Part shown: positions 7,605 to 16,572 of the stretch, piece by piece | Layout: each line of letters starts with the position of its first letter | Numbering within the stretch: the first letter of the stretch is position 1 | Assembly (NCBI GenBank): GCA_039972875.1 | Contig: JBDWMA010000060.1 | Span: forward strand, 62,001 to 126,000 | Direction of reading: 5' to 3' | DNA: 64,000 nt | Origin: Pseudoruegeria sp039972875 | Lineage (GTDB): Bacteria > Pseudomonadota > Alphaproteobacteria > Rhodobacterales > Rhodobacteraceae | Position numbers and translations under genes: made by a program | The notes under the pieces: generated by a model | Told to the model about the DNA's origin: nothing | The model's input: the letters and a program-made list of their open reading frames with translations, nothing else | Databases searched by the model: none

Positions 7605-7915
7605 GGCTTACGTGCGGCTTTTTCAGCAATCCCTGAGGTGCCTTCGCGACGGTCCAACTCTGCAAGTACATCCGCTAGGCCGACATCCCTGGATCGGAGC
7701 ATCACCAACAGATGAAACAAAACGTCTGCGGCTTCGGCTGTCAGGTCTGCAGTGTCGTTCTTAACGGCTGCGATGATGGCTTCTATCGCCTCTTCACCGA
7801 ATTTCTCCGCACATTTTTCTGGCCCTTTGGCAAACAGTTTCGCCGTCCAAGAGCTTTCAGGATCGGCGGTTTTGCGGCTAGCAATGATTTGATCCAGTTT
7901 TTCTAGCGTATTCAT
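7601..7915 (-). CDS. hisE: Phosphoribosyl-ATP pyrophosphatase HisE
   Basis: The 104-residue all-alpha pyrophosphohydrolase catalyses the second step of histidine synthesis, turning phosphoribosyl-ATP into phosphoribosyl-AMP. Diagnostic stretches are SSWTAKLFAKG near 21, KFGEEAIEAIIAA (the metal-binding E-E-A-x-E) near 38, and AADVLFHLLVML near 62. It is the last gene of the minus-strand his cluster and starts within the stop of hisF (four-base overlap). HisI is not fused and not present in the window. Confidence 0.95.
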   Translation of the reverse strand: MNTLEKLDQIIASRKTADPESSWTAKLFAKGPEKCAEKFGEEAIEAIIAAVKNDTADLTAEAADVLFHLLVMLRSRDVGLADVLAELDRREGTSGIAEKAARKP

Positions 7916-8673
7916 TCGAGCCTCATCGGGATGCCTGCAGCAATCATGTGTTCTTTGGCTTCACGGATTGTGTAATCGCCAAAGTGGAAAATAGAGGCGG
8001 CCAAAACTGCACTTGCTCCGCCCTCGGTCACACCTTCAACCAGGTGATCCAGATTGCCTACACCGCCAGAGGCAATCACCGGTACGGAAACCGCCTCAGA
8101 TATAGCGCGGGTCAGAGGCAAGTTAAATCCAGCACGCGTGCCGTCCCGATCCATGCTGGTTAGCAAGATCTCTCCTGCGCCTTTTGATGTCACCAGTTTG
8201 GCGAATTCAACGGCATCAATACCTGTTCTGTTACGCCCGCCATGGGTAAAGATTTCCCATTTTCCGGGGCTAACCGTTTTTGCGTCAATTGCGCAAACAA
8301 TGCACTGGCTGCCAAAACGGTTTGCCGCATCGGCTATCACATCAGGGTTGGCGACAGCCGCTGAATTAAAGGACACTTTGTCAGCGCCAGATAAGAGCAA
8401 TTTACGCACGTCTTCCGAGGTGCGCACACCACCACCTATGGTCAGAGGCATAAAGCAGTGTTCTGCAGTGCGTTGAGCGAGGTCATACATTGTCCCTCGA
8501 TTTTCATGGGTGGCGTGAATGTCTAGAAAACACAGCTCATCTGCGCCAGCCGCATCATAGGCCTTTGCGCTTTCGACGGGATCTCCAGCATCAATCAAAT
8601 CTACAAAATTTACACCTTTAACAACACGCCCATCGGCGACATCTAGGCAGGGGATGATACGGGTTTTTAACAT
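7912..8673 (-). CDS. hisF: Imidazole glycerol phosphate synthase cyclase subunit HisF
   Basis: The 253-residue TIM barrel has the HisF start IIPCLDVADGRVVKGVNF with catalytic Asp11, phosphate-binding GGGVRT near 81 and the catalytic aspartate in TSMDRDGTRAG near 130. It condenses PRFAR with ammonia supplied by HisH to give imidazole glycerol phosphate and AICAR. It overlaps hisE by four bases and lies 96 bases downstream of hisA, with a stable hairpin between them. Confidence 0.97.
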   Translation of the reverse strand: MLKTRIIPCLDVADGRVVKGVNFVDLIDAGDPVESAKAYDAAGADELCFLDIHATHENRGTMYDLAQRTAEHCFMPLTIGGGVRTSEDVRKLLLSGADKVSFNSAAVANPDVIADAANRFGSQCIVCAIDAKTVSPGKWEIFTHGGRNRTGIDAVEFAKLVTSKGAGEILLTSMDRDGTRAGFNLPLTRAISEAVSVPVIASGGVGNLDHLVEGVTEGGASAVLAASIFHFGDYTIREAKEHMIAAGIPMRLE

Positions 8674-8730
8674 GAGCGCACCTCTTTGTGATTCTCATAG
8701 CGGCACTTATTGGTCACGCCAATGGGAAAG

Positions 8731-8763
8731 GGTTCGGGGCTTTGATATTTAGAGCCCCGGACC
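8731..8763 (-). other. Stable hairpin between hisA and hisF
   Basis: GGTTCGGGGCT and AGCCCCGGACC form an 11-pair stem (one G-U) around an 11-nt loop. On the minus strand no U run follows, so it is not a full intrinsic terminator. It may protect the upstream mRNA segment or set the level of hisF-hisE relative to hisA. Confidence 0.6.
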
Positions 8764-8769
8764 TTGGAA

Positions 8770-9492
8770 TTAGGCCCTTAGCAGATCAAGGGCGGATTTC
8801 AGATCAATCGCACCGTCATATAAGGCCCGGCCTGAAATCGCGCCATTTAGAGGTGCACCACAAGTCTTGAGTGCGTGGAGGTCTGCCAAAGAGGACACGC
8901 CACCTGAGGCGATAACGGGAATGCTGACGGCATTAGCAAGCGCTGCCGTCGCATCGATGTTTGGTCCTTGCATCGCCCCGTCGCGGTTGATGTCAGTGTA
9001 AATGATCGCGGCAACGCCTGCGTCCTCAAAGGATTTTGCAAGATCAGTGATCTCCACATCGGTTTCCTCGGCCCAACCTTTTGTGGCTACAAAGCCATTG
9101 CGGGCATCAATGCCAACGGCGACCTTGCCGGGAAAAGACTTGGCTGCTTCGCGCACCAAATCTGGGTTCTCTACGGCCGCGGTACCAAGAATCACGCGGG
9201 CCAGACCTTTGTCCAGCCACCGTTCGATGGTGCCCATGTCCCTTATGCCACCGCCAAGCTGCGCTGGAACCTTGGTGCGTTTTAGGATCTCTTCGACGGG
9301 GGCTGCGTTAACGGGCTCTCCGGCAAATGCACCGTTCAGATCAACAAGGTGCAGCCATTCGCAGCCGGCTTCCACGAATTCCATCGCTTGAGCTGCGGGA
9401 TCTTCGTTAAAAACAGTGGTTTGCTCCATATCACCTTTGAAAAGGCGCACGGCATTGCCGTCTTTGAGGTCGATAGCGGGGTAGAGGATCAT
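8770..9492 (-). CDS. hisA: Phosphoribosylformimino-5-aminoimidazole carboxamide ribotide isomerase HisA
   Basis: This 240-residue TIM barrel isomerises ProFAR to PRFAR. It begins ILYPAIDLKDG, with the catalytic Asp8, and has GGGIRD near 80 and the second catalytic aspartate in YTDINRDGAM near 130. I chose ATG 9492, which places the conserved start at residue 2; an upstream TTG at 9513 would add seven non-conserved residues. It precedes hisF in the operon and is separated from hisH by an opposite-strand DUF2147 gene. Confidence 0.96.
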   Translation of the reverse strand: MILYPAIDLKDGNAVRLFKGDMEQTTVFNEDPAAQAMEFVEAGCEWLHLVDLNGAFAGEPVNAAPVEEILKRTKVPAQLGGGIRDMGTIERWLDKGLARVILGTAAVENPDLVREAAKSFPGKVAVGIDARNGFVATKGWAEETDVEITDLAKSFEDAGVAAIIYTDINRDGAMQGPNIDATAALANAVSIPVIASGGVSSLADLHALKTCGAPLNGAISGRALYDGAIDLKSALDLLRA

Positions 9493-9629
9493 GACATTTG
9501 TCCGTTTTGGCAAAGTTGGCCCGTGTTTGCCATGTCACGGCGGGAATTGCAAAGCGACCCAACGTTATTATTGATCCTTTTCGGGGGGAGAGCAAAGGTA
9601 GCGGCAAGTTTATTGGGAGGTTCATGAAG

Positions 9630-10013
9630 ATGAAAACAATTTTGGCTGCAGGATTGATCAGTTTGGCAACGGTCACAAGCGCACTGGCGGATGATGTTGA
9701 GGGAGTCTGGAAGACACAAGTTGATGATGGCGCCTATGCGCATATTGCCATGTCCCCATGCGGAGATAAAATTTGCGGCGTGATCAGCAAAGCGTTCGAT
9801 GCAAGTGGTGAGATCAGCTCCCCCAATGTTGGAAAGCAGTTGGTCTGGGATATGGTCGCACAGGGCGGCGGTAAATACGCCAAGGGCAAGATTTGGCAAC
9901 CCTCCACAGATAAAGTCTATAAATCCAAAATGCAGATGAGCGGAAACAGCTTAAAAGTTTCTGGCTGTGTCGGCCCGATCTGTAAAAAGCAGACTTGGTC
10001 GCGGATTAAATAA
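9630..10013 (+). CDS. Exported DUF2147-domain protein
   Basis: The product of about 127 residues has a signal peptide (ending TSALA), then EGVWKTQVDDG, SPCGDKICGVI and VSGCVGPICKKQTWSRI, all typical of DUF2147 proteins, small beta-barrel-like periplasmic proteins. Two cysteine pairs may be disulfides. ATG 9630 has GGGAGG nine bases upstream; ATG 9624 would add two residues. The gene sits on the opposite strand inside the his cluster and carries its own terminator. Its role is unknown. Confidence 0.8.
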   Translation: MKTILAAGLISLATVTSALADDVEGVWKTQVDDGAYAHIAMSPCGDKICGVISKAFDASGEISSPNVGKQLVWDMVAQGGGKYAKGKIWQPSTDKVYKSKMQMSGNSLKVSGCVGPICKKQTWSRIK

Positions 10014-10033
10014 ATCCAAAGAATGTTCCGCAA

Positions 10034-10073
10034 AAAGGCCGGTTCCTGCAGAGGGCCGGCCTTTGGCGTTTTT
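10034..10073 (+). terminator. Intrinsic terminator of the DUF2147 gene
   Basis: AAAGGCCGG pairs perfectly with CCGGCCTTT around a 13-nt loop, followed by GGCGTTTTT. It lies 20 bases after the DUF2147 stop and before the end of convergent hisH. Confidence 0.88.
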
Positions 10074-10112
10074 CAGATCTTTTAACAAACAGTGTTTGGC
10101 GTATTGGTCGTC

Positions 10113-10751
10113 TTACGGCTTCCACGCTAAGAAATTCGCAAGGAAGCGCAGACCTGTCGCCTGACTTTTTTCTGGGTGGAATTGCATCCCAACCATATTA
10201 TCGTGCCCTACAATTGCAGTGATGTCGCCGCTGTAATCGACATGGGCAAGACGATGGGCTGGATCTGAGACTTGGAAATGATAGGAATGCACGAAATATG
10301 CATGGTCACCGGATGAAATACCGTCGAGCACCGGGTGGGGATTGTCGATGATCAGATCATTCCACCCCATGTGAGGGACCTTAAGATGAGAGTCGGCAGG
10401 TTTGATGGCGATGACTTCACCGCTGATCCAATCAAAACCTTTTGTGTCTACATATTCCCGACCTACGGACGCCAGCATTTGCATACCTATGCAGATACCT
10501 AAAAACGGTTTTCCCGCTTTCATTACGGCTTCTTCGGTGGCCTCAAACAGGCCGGTGTGATCAAACAGTTCCGCCTTGCACGCCGGAAACGCGCCGTCAC
10601 CGGGGAGCACAATGCGGTCAGCGCGGCGCACCATTTCGGGGTCTGAGGTCACAACAACTGTGCCGGCGTCGGTTTCGGTTGCCATGCGTTGGAAGGCTTT
10701 TTCCGCAGAATGGAGGTTGCCGGAATCATAATCGATTATGGCCGTCAGCAT
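10113..10751 (-). CDS. hisH: Imidazole glycerol phosphate synthase glutaminase subunit HisH
   Basis: The 212-residue class I glutamine amidotransferase has the start IIDYDSGNLHSA, nucleophile cysteine in FLGICIGMQ near 84, and the catalytic His-Pro-Glu in GMQFHPEKS near 192. It hydrolyses glutamine and channels ammonia to HisF. It follows hisB by 38 bases on the minus strand; the next his gene, hisA, comes after the inserted DUF2147 gene. Confidence 0.96.
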   Translation of the reverse strand: MLTAIIDYDSGNLHSAEKAFQRMATETDAGTVVVTSDPEMVRRADRIVLPGDGAFPACKAELFDHTGLFEATEEAVMKAGKPFLGICIGMQMLASVGREYVDTKGFDWISGEVIAIKPADSHLKVPHMGWNDLIIDNPHPVLDGISSGDHAYFVHSYHFQVSDPAHRLAHVDYSGDITAIVGHDNMVGMQFHPEKSQATGLRFLANFLAWKP

Positions 10752-10789
10752 CTGGAGTCTTTCTGAACAGAAGGTCAGGTAAAGGACGC

Positions 10790-11377
10790 TTAGAGCGCGC
10801 CCTTGGTGGAGGGGATGGCGTCAGCTTTTCGTGGATCTGTTTCGAGCGCATCCCGAAGGGCGCGCGCGACAGATTTAAACGTTGCCTCGGCAATGTGGTG
10901 ACTGTTGAACCCGTGCAATTGGTCAATGTGTAGCGTTATACCGCCGTGGGTAGACAGGGCTTGAAAGAATTCTCTGACCAGTTCGGTGTCAAAGGTGCCG
11001 ATCTTTTGGGTGGGCATATCCAGATTGAAAATTAGGAATGGACGGGCCGAAAGGTCAAGCGCACAACGGATTTGCGCGTCATCCATCGCTAAATGGCAGG
11101 ACCCGTAGCGTACGATACCTTTTTTGTCACCCATGGCCGAGGTCAAGGCTTGACCCAGCGCGATTCCAACGTCTTCGACTGTGTGGTGATCGTCAATATG
11201 CAGATCGCCAGATGCGCGGATGGTCATATCGATCAGAGCATGGCGGGACAGTTGATCCAGCATGTGGTCAAAAAAGCCAACACCGGTTTGGTTGTCATAG
11301 TCCCCAGTGCCGTCGAGGTTGATCTCAACGTTGATGTCTGTTTCTGCGGTTTTTCGCGTGATCTGTGCTGTGCGCAT
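10790..11377 (-). CDS. hisB: Imidazoleglycerol-phosphate dehydratase HisB (monofunctional)
   Basis: The 195-residue protein has the duplicated IGPD fold with both metal-binding stretches: FFDHMLDQLSRH and HIDDHHTVEDVG in the first half, and HIDQLHGFNSHHIAEA in the second. It dehydrates imidazole glycerol phosphate to imidazole acetol phosphate. No phosphatase domain is fused, as is normal outside gammaproteobacteria. It is the first gene of the his cluster here; ATG 11377 follows AAAAGGCAG. Confidence 0.96.
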   Translation of the reverse strand: MRTAQITRKTAETDINVEINLDGTGDYDNQTGVGFFDHMLDQLSRHALIDMTIRASGDLHIDDHHTVEDVGIALGQALTSAMGDKKGIVRYGSCHLAMDDAQIRCALDLSARPFLIFNLDMPTQKIGTFDTELVREFFQALSTHGGITLHIDQLHGFNSHHIAEATFKSVARALRDALETDPRKADAIPSTKGAL

Positions 11378-11587
11378 GGGCTTCTGCCTTTTGTTGTCAG
11401 GCTTCTATAGGGGGGGAATGATGTTTGGCCAAGTAGGGGCAGGGGGATTGTTCAAGGAGTGCGGATTTTTTGCACATGATTCTGTTTGGTAAATGTGGGT
11501 GTCTGTGGTTGGGATATTCGACGCACCAAAGGGGCCCCGGAAGGGGATGATCTAATTCTGATATATCCGAGAAGACTAGCTGTTTTT

Positions 11588-11662
11588 TGGAGCGGGCGAG
11601 GCGATTCGAACGCCCGACCCTAACCTTGGCAAGGTTATGCTCTACCCCTGAGCTACGCCCGC
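11588..11662 (-). tRNA. tRNA-Gly (anticodon GCC), copy 1, CCA encoded
   Basis: On the minus strand the GCGGGCG acceptor pairs with CGCCCGC before T-CCA; the D arm contains AGCTCAGGGGTAGAGC, the anticodon is in TTGCCAA (GCC), and the T arm is CGGGCGTTCGAATC. It is identical to the second copy 100 bases away. Confidence 0.96.
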
Positions 11663-11687
11663 ATGCCAAAAAACATTTTTCACACAA

Positions 11688-11762
11688 TGGAGCGGGCGAG
11701 GCGATTCGAACGCCCGACCCTAACCTTGGCAAGGTTATGCTCTACCCCTGAGCTACGCCCGC
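11688..11762 (-). tRNA. tRNA-Gly (anticodon GCC), copy 2, CCA encoded
   Basis: A perfect 75-base duplicate of the tRNA-Gly at 11588-11662, with the same acceptor stem, GCC anticodon and encoded CCA. The 25-base spacer differs from the flanks. The tandem pair is probably one transcript, with this copy nearer the promoter. Confidence 0.96.
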
Positions 11763-11882
11763 ACCGTTGTGTGTGGCGTGATTTAGTCCGAACACCGGGG
11801 GGCCGCAAGAGATAAAATGGTGTTTCTGTATTTTTTTCTGATAGGGAGTTGCTCGCAAGGTTTTTGGAAGGAGCAAAATGTG

Positions 11883-12236
11883 ATGAAGCGGCGTGCACTA
11901 GTGTTTGGCTTAGTTGCGTGGCCGTTTGGGGTCGCAGCTCATTCGGGGCATGAGGAGCGGGATCTGGCGATTGAAGTGATCTCGTCGCAGAGGGAGGGGA
12001 ATGAATTATTGCTATCCTTGGCTCTAACTAACTCGACAGATGAGACCGTTACAGCCACGGAGTTCTATGTATTTGGGGCGCGAGTGAAAGAGCAGTCTCT
12101 GCCACTCATCATCCCCGCCGGTGGCACCAAAACGACCGATGTTTTGTTCCGGTTTACTACGAAAATTCCGGATCAGTTTTCCTTGTTGATCTTAGTGGGG
12201 CAGGGAGAACGGATAGAGATCCCCATTCGCCCATAA
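11883..12236 (+). CDS. Small exported protein of unknown function
   Basis: The 117-residue product begins with a basic start and hydrophobic signal (MKRRALVFGLVAWPFGVAA), then HSGHEER and a predicted all-beta domain (LLLSLALTNSTDETV, then IIPAGGTKTTDVLFRF) that looks like an immunoglobulin-like or cupredoxin-chaperone fold, such as PCu(A)C-type proteins. The usual methionine-rich copper motif is not seen. ATG 11883 has AAGGAG ten bases before it. It converges on the MAPEG gene. I do not recognise the family with certainty. Confidence 0.65.
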   Translation: MKRRALVFGLVAWPFGVAAHSGHEERDLAIEVISSQREGNELLLSLALTNSTDETVTATEFYVFGARVKEQSLPLIIPAGGTKTTDVLFRFTTKIPDQFSLLILVGQGERIEIPIRP

Positions 12237-12242
12237 TGCAAT

Positions 12243-12629
12243 TTAGAACAGCGCAAAGACCACGGCCATTGCTGCGCTTATCGCGATGACCATCAACGTC
12301 AGTATCATGCCGGCTTGTCGTGCAAGGAAATTCTGTGGAGTAGAGCCAAGCCCATAGGCGTGCAGCAGTCGTCCTAATAAAAAGCCCCCTCCGAGCGCAT
12401 GAAGAAGCCAAGGGGTTGCGCCACCAAGTTCGAGTATCAGAATCAATATGATTGCGATGGGGGTGTATTCTGCGCAATTGGCCTGTGTGCGCATGCGTTT
12501 CAAAAGGGCTTTGTCACCAGTGTCACCCAGGGATAGGCGATGGGTGCGACGGTAGGTGATCACGCGTGCGCTGAGCGCTAAAAACAGCAGCGCGAGCAGT
12601 CCGGCATAGAATGAAGTGATTGATGGCAC
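12243..12629 (-). CDS. MAPEG-family integral membrane protein
   Basis: The 128-residue protein has four hydrophobic segments and the MAPEG features: RRTHRLSLGDTGD after the first helix, RMRTQANCAEYTPIAIIL in the second, then LLHALGGGFLLGRLLHAYGL. Bacterial MAPEG members are distant relatives of membrane glutathione transferases and leukotriene synthases; substrates in bacteria are mostly unknown. It ends six bases from the stop of the convergent exported-protein gene. Confidence 0.88.
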   Translation of the reverse strand: MPSITSFYAGLLALLFLALSARVITYRRTHRLSLGDTGDKALLKRMRTQANCAEYTPIAIILILILELGGATPWLLHALGGGFLLGRLLHAYGLGSTPQNFLARQAGMILTLMVIAISAAMAVVFALF

Positions 12630-12791
12630 GTAAGATCCCTCTTGGTCGTGAATACGATTGAGGAGGAGATTAGGGCAAAATTAGGTTTTTGCTAGCCCAT
12701 TCACGTGGCGTATTTCCTAGGCTTCAGAACAACACCGCGATATTTGCGATACTGGGCTGCGTTCGTCTAAAGGTCTCGACATTCCTAGGAG

Positions 12792-12822
12792 CCCAAGGCC
12801 GCCTCAGCAGGGGGGCCTTGGG
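12792..12822. terminator. Inverted repeat, probable 3' end of pyc
   Basis: CCCAAGGCC pairs with GGCCTTGGG around a 13-nt loop, 19 bases beyond the pyc stop. Neither side has a clear U run, so it may need Rho or may only stabilise the 3' end. The remaining gap from 12630 to 12790 shows no gene. Confidence 0.5.
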
Positions 12823-12840
12823 TCATTAGTCTGTTCAGTG

Positions 12841-15800
12841 TTATTCGAGTTCGACCAAAAGGTCTTTGGCGTCGATTTGACCTCCTGGCTGCACATGTAC
12901 AGCTTTGATTGTCGCGTCGCGTTCTGCGTGAATGCCGGTTTCCATCTTCATTGCTTCGATGGTCAGAAGCAAGTCGCCCTCTTTGACGGCTTGACCCGCA
13001 GCAACGCCAATGCTGGCAACAACGCCGGGCATCGGAGCGCCGATGTGATCGGCATTGCCAGTTTCGGCTTTGGGTCTTTGTACGGTTGTCGATTTAACCA
13101 TGCGGTTTGGCACGCGAATAACACGTGGTTGACCATTGAGTTCAAAGAAGACTTTGACTTCACCGTCTTCGTTGGTTTCACCGACCGCTTGCAGGCGGAT
13201 CTCTAGGATCTTACCCGGATCGATTTCCGCTGCAATCTCTTCGCCAGGCTCCATACCATAGAAGAAAGTTCGTGTCGGTAATGAACGAACAGGCCCGTAT
13301 TGGCGATGACGCCCCATATAATCGAGGAAGACTTTGGGGTACATTAGATAGCCGTTCAGATCTTCGCTATCGATCTTGAGACCTTCAAGCTGTTTGGTTA
13401 AATCAAGACGGGTTTCCTCTAGATCGACTGGGGGCAGATGTTTGCCCGGACGCTCTAGGTTGGGTGCTTCATCTTTCAGAACTTTTTTCAGAATACCATC
13501 AGGAAATCCGTTGGGGGGCTGACCCAAATTGCCGCGCATCATATCAACGACTGAGTCTGGAAAGGCCACCTCTGTGCCAGAGTCTTCGACTTGTGCACGG
13601 GTCAGGTTCTGCGCGACCATCATCAAAGCCATATCGCCAACCACTTTGGAGGACGGTGTCACTTTAACAATATCACCGAACATCTGATTCACGTCCGCGT
13701 AGGTTTGGGCGACCTCATGCCAACGTTCCTCTAGACCGAGGCTGCGCGCCTGTGCTTTGAGGTTGGTGAACTGACCGCCGGGCATTTCATGAAGGTACAC
13801 CTCAGAGGCCGGGGCTTGCAGACCACTTTCAAAGGCTGCATATTGTGCGCGTGCGCCTTCCCAGTAGTTAGAGATTTCGCGGATTGCGCCAATATCCAAG
13901 CCAGTATCGCGATCCGTGTTGGCCATGGCCTCTACGATCGAACCCATTGTGGGTTGGCTGGTGTTGCCGGACAGTGCATCCATGGCCACATCAGCGGCGT
14001 CTACACCGGCTTCTGCCGCAGCAAGGATGGTTGCCCCACCAATACCGGACGTATCATGTGTATGGAAGTGGATCGGTAGGCCGACCTCTTCTTTTAGGGC
14101 TTTGATCAGGACACGGGCGCCGGCTGGTTTCAGCAGGCCAGCCATGTCTTTCAGGCCAAGCACATGGGCGCCGGCAGCTTTCAGTTCTTTGCCCATATCG
14201 ACATAGTATTTCAGGTTATACTTTGCGCGCTCCGGGTTCAGAATGTCGCCAGTGTAGCAAATCGTGCCTTCGCAGACTTTATTGGCTTCAACCACGGCAT
14301 CCATCGCGACGCGCATGTTTTCGACCCAGTTTAATGAGTCAAACACACGGAACACATCAACGCCAGTATCAGCGGCTTGCGCGACAAAGCTTTGTACAAC
14401 GTTGTCGGGGTAGTTGGTGTAGCCAACACCGTTGGAAGCACGCAGCAACATTTGTGACATCACGTTTGGCATTGCCGCACGCAGATCACGCAGGCGTTGC
14501 CAAGGGCATTCTTGCAAGAACCGGTAGGCAACATCAAACGTCGCGCCGCCCCAGCATTCTACGGAGAACAGCTGAGGCAAGTTGGCGGCATAGGTCGGGG
14601 CGACACGGATCATATCGATCGAACGCATCCGTGTAGCCAACAAGGACTGGTGTCCGTCGCGCATTGTCGTATCCGTCAACAACAATTGTGGTTGCTCTGA
14701 CATCCAATCGGCAACGGCCTGCGGGCCTTTTTCCTCTAGGAGGTTGCGCGTGCCATAAGCAGGTTCGGCACGGGAGGCTGGGGCTTTGGGCGCGCGAACG
14801 TCATCGGCAGGCTTTGGACGATCTGTGGTTTCAGGATGACCGTTGACGGTAATATCCGCGATATAGGTCAGAACCTTGGTGCCCCGGTCCCGGCGTTTGG
14901 AGAACTGAAACAGCTCGGGTGTCTCATCGATGAACTTCGTTGTGTAAGTGTTATCGAGGAACGTTGGGTGTTTTAGCAGGTTTTCAACAAATGCAATATT
15001 GGTGGATACGCCGCGAATACGAAATTCCCGCAGGGCGCGGTCCATTCGGGCAATGGCTTTTTCCGGGGTGGGCGCTTTTGCGGTGACCTTGGTCAGCAAA
15101 GAGTCATAGTAGCGTGTGATCACACCACCTGCATATGCCGTGCCACCATCCAGACGGATTCCCATACCTGTCGCAGAACGATATGCAGTGATGCGGCCAT
15201 AGTCGGGAATGAAGTTATTCTGTGGATCTTCGGTTGTAATCCGTGTTTGCAGAGCGTGACCTGTCAGCACAACATCTTGTTGTGATGATTTTCCAGTGGC
15301 CTCGGCGATGGATTTGCCCTCGGCGATCAGGATCTGAGCCTGAACGATGTCGATGCCGGTGACTTCTTCGGTAACGGTGTGTTCCACCTGAACGCGGGGA
15401 TTTACCTCGATGAAGTAGAACTCGCCGTTGTCCATATCCATCAGGAATTCGACAGTACCTGCGCATTCGTAGTTCACGTGCTTACAGATTTTATACCCAA
15501 GCTCGCAGATTTCTGTGCGTTGCTCTTCGGACAAGTAAGGCGCGGGCGCACGTTCGACCACTTTTTGGTTCCGACGTTGAACAGAACAATCCCGTTCAAA
15601 CAAATGATACATGCCGCCGTGTTTGTCGCCCAGGATCTGAACTTCTACGTGGCGCGCACGTTGGATCATTTTTTCCAGATAGCCTTCGCCATTGCCAAAG
15701 GCAGATTCAGCCTCACGACGGCCCTCAAGGACTTTTTCCTCGACTTCATCTTCAGAGAAGATCGGACGCATGCCGCGACCACCGCCACCCCAAGAGGCCT

Positions 15801-16281
15801 TTAGCATAAGCGGGTAACCCACTTCGGCGGCTTCTTTTTTGACTGCATCCATATCATCGCCGAGTACTTCGGTGGCCGGAATAACTGGAACGCCTGCCTC
15901 AACCGCAACACGTCGCGCGCTCGCTTTGTCCCCAAGGGCGCGCATTGTTGAAGCTTTGGGGCCAATGAATGTGATGCCGTTGGCTTCGCAGGCGTCTACG
16001 AACTCAGGGTTCTCAGATAGCAGGCCGTATCCTGGGTGAATCGCATCTGCACCGGACATTTTGGCAACGCGAATGATCTCTTCAATGCTGAGATAAGCTG
16101 CGACAGGTCCCATTCCTTCGCCGATGCGGTACGCTTCGTCCGCTTTGAAACGGTGGAGGCAAAGTTTGTCCTCTTCGGCAAATACCGCAACGGTTTGTTT
16201 GCCCATTTCATTGGCGGCGCGCATTACTCGAATGGCGATTTCACCTCGGTTGGCGATTAGGATTTTTTTAAAGTCTGCCAC
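12841..16281 (-). CDS. pyc: Pyruvate carboxylase
   Basis: The 1146-residue enzyme has full single-chain architecture: biotin carboxylase (about 1-450, LIANRGEIAIR and ATP-grasp KASWGGGGRGMR), carboxyltransferase TIM barrel (about 530-830, DTTMRDGHQSLLATR and metal site FHTHDTSG), tetramerisation region, and a C-terminal biotinyl domain with biotin lysine in IEAMKMETG. It carboxylates pyruvate to oxaloacetate, replenishing the TCA cycle, and matters during growth on compounds entering as pyruvate. The start context includes GGGGGACAATCG. It stands alone and is divergent from the helicase gene. Confidence 0.98.
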   Translation of the reverse strand: MADFKKILIANRGEIAIRVMRAANEMGKQTVAVFAEEDKLCLHRFKADEAYRIGEGMGPVAAYLSIEEIIRVAKMSGADAIHPGYGLLSENPEFVDACEANGITFIGPKASTMRALGDKASARRVAVEAGVPVIPATEVLGDDMDAVKKEAAEVGYPLMLKASWGGGGRGMRPIFSEDEVEEKVLEGRREAESAFGNGEGYLEKMIQRARHVEVQILGDKHGGMYHLFERDCSVQRRNQKVVERAPAPYLSEEQRTEICELGYKICKHVNYECAGTVEFLMDMDNGEFYFIEVNPRVQVEHTVTEEVTGIDIVQAQILIAEGKSIAEATGKSSQQDVVLTGHALQTRITTEDPQNNFIPDYGRITAYRSATGMGIRLDGGTAYAGGVITRYYDSLLTKVTAKAPTPEKAIARMDRALREFRIRGVSTNIAFVENLLKHPTFLDNTYTTKFIDETPELFQFSKRRDRGTKVLTYIADITVNGHPETTDRPKPADDVRAPKAPASRAEPAYGTRNLLEEKGPQAVADWMSEQPQLLLTDTTMRDGHQSLLATRMRSIDMIRVAPTYAANLPQLFSVECWGGATFDVAYRFLQECPWQRLRDLRAAMPNVMSQMLLRASNGVGYTNYPDNVVQSFVAQAADTGVDVFRVFDSLNWVENMRVAMDAVVEANKVCEGTICYTGDILNPERAKYNLKYYVDMGKELKAAGAHVLGLKDMAGLLKPAGARVLIKALKEEVGLPIHFHTHDTSGIGGATILAAAEAGVDAADVAMDALSGNTSQPTMGSIVEAMANTDRDTGLDIGAIREISNYWEGARAQYAAFESGLQAPASEVYLHEMPGGQFTNLKAQARSLGLEERWHEVAQTYADVNQMFGDIVKVTPSSKVVGDMALMMVAQNLTRAQVEDSGTEVAFPDSVVDMMRGNLGQPPNGFPDGILKKVLKDEAPNLERPGKHLPPVDLEETRLDLTKQLEGLKIDSEDLNGYLMYPKVFLDYMGRHRQYGPVRSLPTRTFFYGMEPGEEIAAEIDPGKILEIRLQAVGETNEDGEVKVFFELNGQPRVIRVPNRMVKSTTVQRPKAETGNADHIGAPMPGVVASIGVAAGQAVKEGDLLLTIEAMKMETGIHAERDATIKAVHVQPGGQIDAKDLLVELE

Positions 16282-16572
16282 GATTGTCCCCCGGGAAGCA
16301 TTTACTTGCGCGGGTTATGTAACTAATTTCTGCACTGCAGTATAGACGTAGTTTTTCTGTTAGCGGATGACATTTCGCTAAGATGAAGCAATGTCGCAAA
16401 TATATTGGTTTGATGTGCTGCTGGCCGGGTAAAACGACAATCTAACGTCTGGTGGTATTGCGGGTGATCTTGCCAGTTTGGGGTTACGTCACGTGATAAA
16501 CCAATATTTTGTTGCAGAACATAGTGCGAACACTGCTTTCCCTTGGTTGGTATTGACGTTACATTGTCTTTC

